DNA from: Sulfurimonas sp.
GTDB lineage: Bacteria; Campylobacterota; Campylobacteria; Campylobacterales; Sulfurimonadaceae
Reading direction: 5' to 3'
DNA length: 15,871 bases
Assembly: GCA_015487435.1 (NCBI GenBank)
Contig: WFPU01000020.1
Span: forward strand, 1 to 15,871
The notes beneath the pieces are model-generated. The model made no database searches, was not told where the DNA came from, and was given only the letters and a program-made list of their open reading frames with translations. Below, piece after piece: positions 4,849-11,960 of the stretch. Position 1 is the stretch's first letter; every line of letters starts with the position of its first letter. The translations under genes and the position numbers were made by a program.

Positions 4849-7800
4849 TTAATGCTTTTTATTATAAAAAAGCAGGTATGTTGATGGCAATATAAGCAAA
4901 GTTAAAAGTGTTGAGCTGATAATTCCACCTGTAATTACAACTGATAACGGATATTGAATCTCACTACCTACCCCTGAAGCATAAAGCAGTGGTAATATAC
5001 CAAAAAGTGTGGTAAATGCTGTCATTAAAACTGGACGAAGTCTTAGAAGTGACGCATCTTTTAGTAAAACCTTCAGTTCAACATGTGGAAATTTCTCCCT
5101 TAACTCATCTATGAAACTAACAAGAACAATACCGTTTAGTATGGCAATAGCAAAAATAGCCAAAAAGCCAATAATAGCCGATACTGAAAGATAAATTCCA
5201 CTAACTACAAGCGCGATAATCCCACCAATAAGACCAAAAGGCACATTAAGTAAAATCAAAAATGCTTTTGAGATGGAGTTAAAAGCAGTATATAGAAGTA
5301 AAATAATCAATATTAAAGTGATTGGAATGATTATCATTAACTTTTGTGTAGCTTCTTGCATATTTTTAAAGTCACCAGCCCAACCTATATAATAGCCATT
5401 TGGAATAGTTACACTCTCTTTTATAATCTGGTTTGCTTCTTCCACAAAAGATGCAATATCTCTATTTTCAACCTCCATAGATAAAACCATATAACGACTA
5501 AGGTTTTCTCGTTTAATAAACGAAGCACCATGTTTGACAGTGATGTCACATATCTGATCTAATGTGACTAATGCACCAGATTGTGCGCGCATTGTTACAT
5601 TTTTTATCGATTCTATGTCATCTTTTGCATTTTTGATTTTAGCTACAATTGGGAAACGACGAATCCCTTCTATTTTTTCCGAAATAGCCTCCTCGCCAAT
5701 ACCATTACGAATAACATTCATAACTTCATCAACACTAATTCCATAACGAGCAAGGGCTAAATAATTAGGTTTGATTTGAATTTGAGCTTGACCTAGTTGA
5801 GTTTCAACTTCCATCCCATCCAAGCCATCAATATCTTTTAATTTATTTTGAATTGAATTAGCGATAGAATCTAATATTTTTTGATCATCTCCATAGATTT
5901 TTACAGCCAGTTCAGCTTTTACACCTTCTAGTAATTCTTCAATACGCATAGCAATAGGCTGAGTAGGGACAAACTTAACATACTCAAAACTTTTACTTAA
6001 GTCATTATTCATTTTGTGTGTTAAAGCTTCAAGGTTTTTTATATTTGGTTTTAGTGTTAATAAAACTTCCATATAGTTTGCTTGAGCTGTTTCACCTTTT
6101 TCACTCCTACCTACCATAGATAAAACTGACTCTACTTCGTTAGGATAGTTTTTGAGTATGTGTTTTTCTATTTTGCTAGCTGTTTGTGTTGATTGCTCTA
6201 ACCCTGTTCCAGGTATGGAGATAACTCTATACATAATAGATTCTTCATTAAGTTCAGGCATAAATTCTCTACCTTGTTGAGTTAACGAATAGGCTAGTAC
6301 AAAGAAGATAATAGATACAGCTATTAGAAGTTTTTTTGCATTTTCAAGAGCAAATATCAACATAGGTGTATAGGTTTTTTTAATACTTTTCATTAGTGCA
6401 TTTTCACCAGATGTTGATGGTTTTAAAAGTAAAAGTGCTAATACAGGAACTAAAATCAATGCTACAGCTAAAGAACCAAGCATTACAAAAACTATGTTTA
6501 GTGCCATTGGTGTGTAAAGTTTTCCTGCTAATCCATCAAGAGATAAGAGGGGGATAAATACAGCAGCGATAATCAAAACAGCAAAAGTAACAGGCACGGC
6601 TACTTCTTTTGCTGAATCCGCTATAACTTTTAATCTTGGTTCATCGGGGTTGTCATGAAGTTTTCTAAAGCTATTTTCTACTATAACTATAGTCCCATCA
6701 ACAATCATCCCAACAGCAATGGCAAGTCCACTAAGACTCATAAGATTTGCACTAAGATTATAATAATCCATAAGTAAAAAGGCAATTAAAAGTGATAATG
6801 GTAGAGAGATTATAACTATAAAAGCAGAACGAAACTCAAATAAAAATAAAAATAAAACAATAGTAACTAAAACCACTCCAGATAGAAGCGCTGTACTAAT
6901 AGTATTTACAGCTTTGTGTGTCATTTGTGTCCTATCATAGATTGTCTCAATAGTTACACCCTTTGGAAGTGCAGCATTTACGGTTTCTATCTTCTCTTTG
7001 ATTAGGTCTACAACTTGGGCAGCATTTGTTGCAGTTCTTTGTAAAACCATACCCATTACAGCTTCGCTCCCATCAATACTAACCGCACCAAATCTAGGGG
7101 CTGATCCAGTCTCAACCGTAGCAACATCTCTTATAGTTACAGATTGTCCATCTATTGATTTTACAACACTGTTTCTAATATCATCCAAACTACTATATAG
7201 CCCAGTTCCACGGATGAGGTATTGTTCACGGTTAAATTCAAGATATTGACCTCCAGCTGCTTGATTACTTTTTTGTATAGCATTTACAACATCATCATAA
7301 GTTGCATCTATGTTTTGGAGTTTTTTTGTGTCTATTAAAACATTGTACTGCTTTTCATCCCCACCCCAGCCAATAACTTCTTCAACTCCACTTACACTTT
7401 TAAATAGTGGAGTTACTACATAATTTTGCATCTCTCTTATCTCACGAGGTGAGTAACTATTAGTGCTATCTTTAATCTCATACCAAAAAACTTGTCCAAG
7501 CCCTGTTGTATTTGGTCCCAATACTGGTTTCCCCCAGCCATTTGGAATATCAACACCGCTTAAGCGTTCACTAACTAGTTGGCGTAAAAAGTATATATCC
7601 ATATCATCTTCAAAAAAGACAGATACATAAGAGAGACCAAAAAATGAGTTTGACATAATCATCTTAACCCCAGCCATTCCTGATAGTGCAGATTCTATGG
7701 GAAAAGTAAGAAGTTTTTCTATATCTTCAGCCGAGTTTCCCGGACTCTCTGTGTAGATAACAACCTGTTTAGGTGTAATATCTGGAAAAGCATCTATTGG

Positions 7801-7902
7801 AATCTCATTATAAGATTTAATACCAAAAGCGGCAATTGCAATAAAAAGCGTAATAACTAAAATTTTATATTTTAGTGAAATATCTATAAGATTATTAAGC
7901 AT
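4849..7902 (-). CDS. CusA/CzcA-family heavy-metal efflux RND transporter (inner-membrane pump)
   Basis: At 1017 residues it has the full length of HME-type RND pumps, proton-driven trimers that load periplasmic or cytoplasmic metal into an outer-membrane channel. The start resembles the family (first helix from about residue 12, then SYNEIPIDAFPDITPKQV), and the two RND repeats with large periplasmic loops are intact. Helix 4 reads SLSGLAIAVGMIVDGTIVIV followed by EN: the proton-relay Asp is D402, but the preceding DFG of classic CzcA is AVG here. At the position of E. coli CusA Met672 (RIDMLSTG) the sequence is RIEELLEG, with E656, so the Met copper site is not conserved and PIAMRIEELLEGVKAELAVK looks CzcA-like. 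I infer a divalent metal (Zn, Co, Cd or Ni) rather than Cu(I)/Ag(I). It begins eight bases after the adaptor gene; AGGG lies seven bases before the ATG. Confidence 0.93.
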   Translation of the reverse strand: MLNNLIDISLKYKILVITLFIAIAAFGIKSYNEIPIDAFPDITPKQVVIYTESPGNSAEDIEKLLTFPIESALSGMAGVKMIMSNSFFGLSYVSVFFEDDMDIYFLRQLVSERLSGVDIPNGWGKPVLGPNTTGLGQVFWYEIKDSTNSYSPREIREMQNYVVTPLFKSVSGVEEVIGWGGDEKQYNVLIDTKKLQNIDATYDDVVNAIQKSNQAAGGQYLEFNREQYLIRGTGLYSSLDDIRNSVVKSIDGQSVTIRDVATVETGSAPRFGAVSIDGSEAVMGMVLQRTATNAAQVVDLIKEKIETVNAALPKGVTIETIYDRTQMTHKAVNTISTALLSGVVLVTIVLFLFLFEFRSAFIVIISLPLSLLIAFLLMDYYNLSANLMSLSGLAIAVGMIVDGTIVIVENSFRKLHDNPDEPRLKVIADSAKEVAVPVTFAVLIIAAVFIPLLSLDGLAGKLYTPMALNIVFVMLGSLAVALILVPVLALLLLKPSTSGENALMKSIKKTYTPMLIFALENAKKLLIAVSIIFFVLAYSLTQQGREFMPELNEESIMYRVISIPGTGLEQSTQTASKIEKHILKNYPNEVESVLSMVGRSEKGETAQANYMEVLLTLKPNIKNLEALTHKMNNDLSKSFEYVKFVPTQPIAMRIEELLEGVKAELAVKIYGDDQKILDSIANSIQNKLKDIDGLDGMEVETQLGQAQIQIKPNYLALARYGISVDEVMNVIRNGIGEEAISEKIEGIRRFPIVAKIKNAKDDIESIKNVTMRAQSGALVTLDQICDITVKHGASFIKRENLSRYMVLSMEVENRDIASFVEEANQIIKESVTIPNGYYIGWAGDFKNMQEATQKLMIIIPITLILIILLLYTAFNSISKAFLILLNVPFGLIGGIIALVVSGIYLSVSAIIGFLAIFAIAILNGIVLVSFIDELREKFPHVELKVLLKDASLLRLRPVLMTAFTTLFGILPLLYASGVGSEIQYPLSVVITGGIISSTLLTLLILPSTYLLFYNKKH

Positions 7903-7910
7903 AATATACC

Positions 7911-9089
7911 CTAGTGACCATGTCCGCCAAGAGCTGATTTTAAAATCAACGACTTAGCATAATAGCTTTTATCACTCACATATTCTTCACCAACTTCAAT
8001 CCCATTTACTCCAACATAATTTTCATCTTGAGTTATTATCTCAACAATACGAGGCTCATATGCTACTGACGATTCTTCATGTTCATCGTGTTCAGGAGCA
8101 TCTTTTTCTTCATGATCATCATGATCATCGTGTTCACGAGCATCTTTTTCCTCATGTTTATCATGAGAATTGTTGCCATGTTCATTCCCCTCATCATGTT
8201 CATCAGCTATTGGAACAAAAACTACCCACTCGTTGTTAAAAAAAGAAAGAGCTGATTTTTTTATGGCTACATGTTTATCTGTTGGTTCAAAATATAGTGT
8301 AGATTTAAGAAATGTATTTATAAACAAATCATCGGCTTTCTCATCAACACTAGACAAAATAACAATTCTTTGAGTTTTTAAGTCTAACTCTGGAAGAATT
8401 TGTGTTACATGCGTTACAATAGTCCTATCGAGATAATTTATCGTAAGTTTTTGTCCAACTTTAACAACATCAGAATACTGAAGTGGAAGATAAGATTGAA
8501 TATAGAATGCTTGATTTTTGATTATAGATATTAGTGTCTCATCCTCTCTTATAACTGCATGAAGAGGCTTATGAAGTTTTGATACTCTTCCTGAACTATG
8601 AGCATAAAGAGTAAATTTTGCAGTGGTAGCTTTGAGATTTTTTGTGTCAATATCTAATGTTTTGAGTTGTGATTGTAGTCCTACTATTTTAGAATTCATT
8701 GAATTTTTTTCTATCTTTAATTTATTTAACTCTTGCATAGAAAGCATACCTTTTTCATATAGCTTTTTATTTGCTTCATAGTTGTTACTTAAAGAGATAT
8801 ACTGTTTTTTTAGTGAGATGTAGTCTGCTGTCATTTTTGAAATCGTAATAGATTCTATTAGGGCTATTTTTTGTCCCTTTTTTACATATTGTCCAGCTTC
8901 AACAAAGTACTTTTCTATTTGACCACTTACAAGTGATGTAACTGACTGTTTAGCATTTGAGAGTTGAATCACTTTAGAGTTTAGTTCAACTGATTTTCCA
9001 AAAGAATGAAGTTTTGTGTACGCGGTTGGAATCTCAATAGCGAATATAGAGATACTTAAAAGCATAGTAATTATAGATGTTTTAATCAT
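7911..9089 (-). CDS. RND efflux periplasmic adaptor (membrane-fusion protein, CusB/CzcB type) with His/acid-rich insert
   Basis: The 392-residue adaptor links the pump to the outer-membrane channel. The ATG at 9089 is preferred over an in-frame codon at 9125: AAGGAA lies seven bases before it and a signal-like hydrophobic stretch (residues 1-18) follows directly. Visible parts are the first half of a lipoyl/barrel-sandwich domain (SGQIEKYFVEAGQYVKKGQK, about 55-74), an alpha-hairpin coiled coil (about 85-155), the second lipoyl half (FTLYAHSSGRVSKLH, about 159-173) and a beta-barrel (190-270). Residues 297-340 form an insert with nine His amid Asp and Glu, and the C-terminus is GGHGH. These look like metal-binding tracts, more usual for zinc-type than copper-type adaptors. 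The first eight bases overlap the upstream TolC-type gene, so the two are translationally coupled. Confidence 0.9.
   Translation of the reverse strand: MIKTSIITMLLSISIFAIEIPTAYTKLHSFGKSVELNSKVIQLSNAKQSVTSLVSGQIEKYFVEAGQYVKKGQKIALIESITISKMTADYISLKKQYISLSNNYEANKKLYEKGMLSMQELNKLKIEKNSMNSKIVGLQSQLKTLDIDTKNLKATTAKFTLYAHSSGRVSKLHKPLHAVIREDETLISIIKNQAFYIQSYLPLQYSDVVKVGQKLTINYLDRTIVTHVTQILPELDLKTQRIVILSSVDEKADDLFINTFLKSTLYFEPTDKHVAIKKSALSFFNNEWVVFVPIADEHDEGNEHGNNSHDKHEEKDAREHDDHDDHEEKDAPEHDEHEESSVAYEPRIVEIITQDENYVGVNGIEVGEEYVSDKSYYAKSLILKSALGGHGH
8077..8156 (-). repeat. 42-bp direct repeat (about two copies) in the His-rich insert of the adaptor
   Basis: The 38 bases at 8077-8114 recur at 8119-8156 with three differences, a period of 42 bases or 14 codons. 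Each encodes HEEKDA(R/P)EHD(D/E)H. The in-frame tandem copy shows how the metal-binding tract grew, and its length may vary between strains. Confidence 0.75.
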
Positions 9090-10251
9090 TGTAGTTTCCT
9101 TGATTATAGTTAGTGTATATCGCATTTTGATTTAATGCAGTTTTTAAAAGAATTAAAGCTCTTTTTGTTTTAATAACTTTGTTTTTTATGTCTTGGAGTT
9201 GCAATAAGTTTATGTTTGCAATTTTATAGCCATCTTCATATATAGATAAAAGTATTAACTCTGTTTTTATAATTTTTTCACTGCTTTTTATAAGTTTTAG
9301 CAGGGTATTACGCTCCTTTTGGAGTCTATTTAGTTCCATGTTTAAATAGTTAGTCTCATTTTGAATTAGAAGTTCACTTCTATTGGCTTGTAGTGAGGCT
9401 ATGGCTTTTTCTTGAGAGTTGTTACTCCATAGAGTTAGTGGTAAGTTAACACCTGCTCTAATAATACTCTGATCACTTTCGCTCTCTGCCTCTGCATAAA
9501 GGTCTATCCATTTAACATTTTTAGAGTTTACTTTTACCTCTTTTAGTGCTTGTAATTTTTCTGTCTTTAAAAGCTCTATCTCTGGGTTATTTATACTATT
9601 TTGCATAGAGGATATTTTAAAGTTATAATTACTTTCAATATCTTGCTCTTTAGTAACTCCTGCAAATTTTAAAAGTGCATAGTATGAGTTCATAGAAGCC
9701 AAAGAGATAGAATCTTTTGAGTTTTTACTAATCTCATAATCAATCTGTGCTTGAAGTTTCACACCTTTAGAGATTCTGCCATTTTGAAATTGTGCTAAAG
9801 AGATATCGTAGATTTTTTTAGCAATTAAAAACTCTTCATCTGCTAAAGACAGAAGCATTTTAGATTTTGAATACTCTGTAAAAAGAAGTGAAAGATCGCG
9901 AACAAACGAAGCCCTTTTTTGAGTGTAGCTTGAAGTAGCATTATCTATATTTGCATCAACAAGAGCTTCATTGTTTTTTTGAACACCCCACAAACGAAGT
10001 GGTTGTGAGTAGTTAATAGAGTAACCAATATCATTAGAGCCAGATTCTGGTGTAAATGAAGCTACACTTAATCCCAAAGTTGGATTTTCATACCTTGTAA
10101 GGGTATCACCTTGTTCTTTTGTCTGTTTTACAGCTAATGCAGCTGATTGTAAATATGGGCTATTATCTATAGCCTTTTGTAAAAACTCATCAAAACTTTC
10201 AGCACTTAAAAATGTGCACAAAAGTCCAGATATAAGTATGTTTTTAAACAT
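9082..10251 (-). CDS. TolC-family outer-membrane efflux protein (CusC/CzcC type)
   Basis: The 389-residue product begins with a signal peptide (MFKNILISGLLCTFLSA, then ESFDEFLQKAIDNSPYLQSA). The second part is the amphipathic repeat start typical of TolC-family proteins. Long helical stretches rich in Leu, Lys, Glu and Gln alternate with short beta segments such as NPTLGLSVAS and IRAGVNLPLTLWSN, as in the two structural repeats of the family. It would form the trimeric outer-membrane exit duct for the pump and adaptor encoded downstream. AAGGAT lies just before the ATG at 10251. Its last eight bases overlap the adaptor start. No lipobox cysteine is seen, so it differs from lipidated CusC. Confidence 0.88.
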   Translation of the reverse strand: MFKNILISGLLCTFLSAESFDEFLQKAIDNSPYLQSAALAVKQTKEQGDTLTRYENPTLGLSVASFTPESGSNDIGYSINYSQPLRLWGVQKNNEALVDANIDNATSSYTQKRASFVRDLSLLFTEYSKSKMLLSLADEEFLIAKKIYDISLAQFQNGRISKGVKLQAQIDYEISKNSKDSISLASMNSYYALLKFAGVTKEQDIESNYNFKISSMQNSINNPEIELLKTEKLQALKEVKVNSKNVKWIDLYAEAESESDQSIIRAGVNLPLTLWSNNSQEKAIASLQANRSELLIQNETNYLNMELNRLQKERNTLLKLIKSSEKIIKTELILLSIYEDGYKIANINLLQLQDIKNKVIKTKRALILLKTALNQNAIYTNYNQGNYND

Positions 10252-10304
10252 AATTATCCTTTGTAAAATAAAAATTTGGTAGTAATTTAGGATGAAGTAA
10301 TGAG

Positions 10305-10625
10305 TTAAACGATAGGTGGTTTGAAAAATTCCAAATTAGTCTGAAAAGTATATAGGTATTGTTTTGACATTGGAGGTAAGTTTAAAGTTGATACTTTTGA
10401 AATAGGGTTGAATTGAGGAAGAAGAAATGGGCTGTGATATTCACAATGAATCTCACAATGAGCTTTACAATACTCATCAGTATGTGATTCTAATTTTTCA
10501 AACAAATCTGTATGTTGAGTAGTGGAGCATGTATCATTACCAAAAAAAGAGAATACAAATTCATTTGCATGAGATGTACTCATGATAAACAGTAGTGCTA
10601 GTACTATAATGGCTTTAAATTTCAT
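10305..10625 (-). CDS. Small exported His/Cys protein with three tandem CxxH motifs, unknown function
   Basis: I do not recognise the family. The 106-residue product has a clear signal peptide (MKFKAIIVLALLFIMSTSHA, then NEF). The mature part holds C33, H38 and H48 and then three consecutive CxxH units: C53-KA-H56, C57-EI-H60, C61-EY-H64. The rest is unremarkable and ends in FFKPPIV. The ATG at 10625 is chosen; a TTG two codons earlier is also in frame, and neither has a clear ribosome site. It lies 53 bases upstream of the TolC-type gene and 22 bases after the winged-helix-like gene, all on the same strand, so it is probably cotranscribed with the efflux system. A periplasmic metal-binding or delivery role is inference from the motif and context. 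Confidence 0.72.
   Translation of the reverse strand: MKFKAIIVLALLFIMSTSHANEFVFSFFGNDTCSTTQHTDLFEKLESHTDEYCKAHCEIHCEYHSPFLLPQFNPISKVSTLNLPPMSKQYLYTFQTNLEFFKPPIV
10434..10469 (-). other. Triple CxxH motif (CKAH-CEIH-CEYH)
   Basis: Twelve codons encode three back-to-back Cys-x-x-His units, a candidate soft-metal site in the small exported protein. Confidence 0.6.
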
Positions 10626-10647
10626 AAACAAATTGTATCATAACTAA

Positions 10648-11025
10648 TTAAATGAAAATATCTACACCTAAGCTTTTAGCAAATTTTTTTCCGTTTTTTG
10701 TAAGAGTGATATCACTTTGCTCATCTATATCGATTAAATCAAAGTATCTCATCTCTTTTATAAGATCTAAAAAAGTATTTTTATCCAATTTGATTAGATT
10801 AAACACAGAGGCGAGATTTATTTGTCCAGCTTTAGCAATTGCATAAAAAGTATCTAATGCATATTTTTTTTCAAAAAGTTCTTGGTATTTTGAGAGTATT
10901 TTAATGATTTTCATAGTTCTTAAGAGATCTGATTCACAAAGGTCATATTTTTCTAATTCAAATTCAGATTCTAGTTGTTCAACAATAATTTGATCGGGAT
11001 TATTTATATCTACTTTATATGCCAT
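10648..11025 (-). CDS. Small winged-helix-like protein, possible regulator of the efflux operon
   Basis: No family is recognised with certainty. The 125-residue protein has no signal peptide or membrane helix. Its second half looks like a helix-turn-helix fold: helices about 54-66 and 70-79 (INLASVFNLIKL), a recognition-like helix about 82-95 (NTFLDLIKEMRYFDLIDI) and a hairpin wing (SDITLTKNGKKFAKSLG). The last part is the usual end of winged-helix transcription factors. The single Cys (C30) and few His do not form an obvious metal site. GGAGAAA lies before the ATG. It is the first gene of the apparent minus-strand operon leading into the efflux genes, and a 14-bp palindrome lies just upstream, so autoregulation is plausible but inferred. 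Confidence 0.6.
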   Translation of the reverse strand: MAYKVDINNPDQIIVEQLESEFELEKYDLCESDLLRTMKIIKILSKYQELFEKKYALDTFYAIAKAGQINLASVFNLIKLDKNTFLDLIKEMRYFDLIDIDEQSDITLTKNGKKFAKSLGVDIFI

Positions 11026-11034
11026 ATTTTCTCC

Positions 11035-11048
11035 AATAATATATTATT
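11035..11048 (-). promoter_or_regulatory. Perfect 14-bp palindrome between promoter and first gene of the efflux operon
   Basis: AATAATATATTATT is its own reverse complement. It lies nine bases upstream of the winged-helix-like gene, just before its ribosome site and directly after a TATAAA-like -10 box, a suitable operator position. In AT-rich DNA it could arise by chance. Confidence 0.35.
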
Positions 11049-11054
11049 TTTATA
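11049..11054 (-). promoter_or_regulatory. Candidate -10 box (TATAAA) of the efflux operon
   Basis: On the minus strand TAGTTTATAAAAATAAT lies in the only gap before the first operon gene, 23 bases upstream of its ATG. No clear -35 is seen. Read-through from the tRNA genes upstream is an alternative. Confidence 0.35.
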
Positions 11055-11112
11055 AACTATTAGCAAAAAAAGTACCGATATTTTGATTTGTGTGATTTTT
11101 GTTGTTTGTAAG

Positions 11113-11188
11113 TGGTGGCCTGTCTCGGAATCGAACCAAGGACACAATGATTTTCAGTCATTTGCTCTACCGACTGAGCTAACAGGCC
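11113..11188 (-). tRNA. tRNA-Phe (GAA), downstream copy
   Basis: 76 bases fold into a full cloverleaf with encoded CCA: acceptor GGCCTGT/ACAGGCC, D arm AGCTCAGTCGGTAGAGC, anticodon arm AATGA-CTGAAAA-TCATT with anticodon GAA, and T arm with GGTTCGATTCC. It is identical over all 76 bases to the copy at 11230-11305. The two are 41 bases apart and transcribed in the same direction. Confidence 0.97.
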
Positions 11189-11192
11189 ATAA

Positions 11193-11219
11193 GGTTCCAA
11201 ATTTAGTTTGGAATTATGA
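11193..11219. repeat. Palindromic repeat TTCCAAA-TTTAG-TTTGGAA in the spacer between the tRNA-Phe genes
   Basis: The seven-base arms pair around a five-base loop. Over 27 positions, 22 match the hairpin at 15782-15808, so this is a dispersed repeat. It nearly fills the 41-base spacer. Confidence 0.6.
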
Positions 11220-11229
11220 AAAATAAAAG

Positions 11230-11305
11230 TGGTGGCCTGTCTCGGAATCGAACCAAGGACACAATGATTTTCAGTCATTTGCTCTACCGACTGAGCTAAC
11301 AGGCC
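11230..11305 (-). tRNA. tRNA-Phe (GAA), promoter-proximal copy
   Basis: Identical in every base to the tRNA-Phe at 11113-11188, with anticodon GAA and encoded CCA. A TATAAT box lies 16 bases upstream, so the pair is probably made as one precursor and processed by RNase P and 3' trimming. Even the four bases after CCA (CTTT versus CTTA on the minus strand) begin alike, pointing to a tandem duplication with a 117-bp period. Confidence 0.97.
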
Positions 11306-11321
11306 ATCTTTTAAGGTCGCA

Positions 11322-11327
11322 ATTATA
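11322..11327 (-). promoter_or_regulatory. -10 box (TATAAT) of the tRNA-Phe pair
   Basis: Minus-strand AGAAGTATAATTGCGACC ends 16 bases before the first tRNA base, in the gap after the TRIC gene. Spacing and sequence fit a strong stable-RNA promoter; no -35 consensus is seen. Confidence 0.6.
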
Positions 11328-11360
11328 CTTCTTATGTGCTAAAAGTAAGCTTATAAAAGT

Positions 11361-11960
11361 TTACTTTAATGGGATTGACCATTTTTTATAATAAGCGGTT
11401 ACCCTTATAATAACTCCTGAAATAAACAATATCAGGACGAAAATAGGCGATGAAAGCTCATAAATATTTAATAAATAGATTCCAAGTCCCATAAGTAAAG
11501 AAACTGTTCCATAAAATCCAGTTTTAAATATAAAGGGAACTTCATTTATAATGATATCTCTTACTATACCACCACCAACAGCAGTAACAAAAGATATAAC
11601 TAAAATTCCTGTAAGGTTTAAATTTGCTTCAATTGCGATAAGTGCACCACCAATGCTAAATGAGACTAAACCGATAGAATCACTTACTATAAAAAATGAT
11701 TTATTTTCTATCGAGTTTCGTTTATGAAATCTAAATAAAATCATCACTAACATAATACTAAAAACAATAGCTGCTGGATAATCATGAGTAAAAGTAAAGG
11801 GGATTTTATCTACTGATATATCTCTAATTATACCACCACCAAGAGCTGTTAAAAAAGTAGATATTAAAATACCAAGTAGATCAAGCTTATTTCTAACGGC
11901 TACAAAAAAACCACTTATACTAAAAGCGATAATCCCTATATATTCAGTTAGTTCAAACAT
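11361..11960 (-). CDS. TRIC-type cation channel family protein (UPF0126, YadS/YicG-like)
   Basis: This 199-residue inner-membrane protein has about seven hydrophobic helices and two internal repeats. Each repeat carries the family signature GGGxxRD: G41-GGIIRD47 and G129-GGIVRD135. Each is followed by a short charged stretch and a Pro (DKIPFTF and NEVPFIF). This is the UPF0126 family, which includes bacterial homologues of trimeric intracellular cation channels; transported ions in bacteria are mostly monovalent cations, and an amino-acid role has also been suggested for some members. Length is normal. The ATG immediately follows the murD stop with no gap, so it is the third gene of the mraY-murD transcript although functionally unrelated. 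Confidence 0.9.
   Translation of the reverse strand: MFELTEYIGIIAFSISGFFVAVRNKLDLLGILISTFLTALGGGIIRDISVDKIPFTFTHDYPAAIVFSIMLVMILFRFHKRNSIENKSFFIVSDSIGLVSFSIGGALIAIEANLNLTGILVISFVTAVGGGIVRDIIINEVPFIFKTGFYGTVSLLMGLGIYLLNIYELSSPIFVLILFISGVIIRVTAYYKKWSIPLK

Noticed and set aside
4853..4874. Hairpin TGCTTTTT/AAAAAGCA as terminator of the RND operon
   Set aside because: It lies inside the last codons of the pump gene, has only two GC pairs per stem and a stem made of its own T run; evidence is too weak.
5009..7249. Several plus-strand open frames opposite the RND pump gene
   Set aside because: They are antisense shadows of a well-supported gene, without ribosome sites or recognisable domains.
11060..11278. 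A 72-codon open frame on the minus strand across the tRNA-Phe genes
   Set aside because: It translates the two tRNA genes (the same peptide appears twice) and is not a protein gene.
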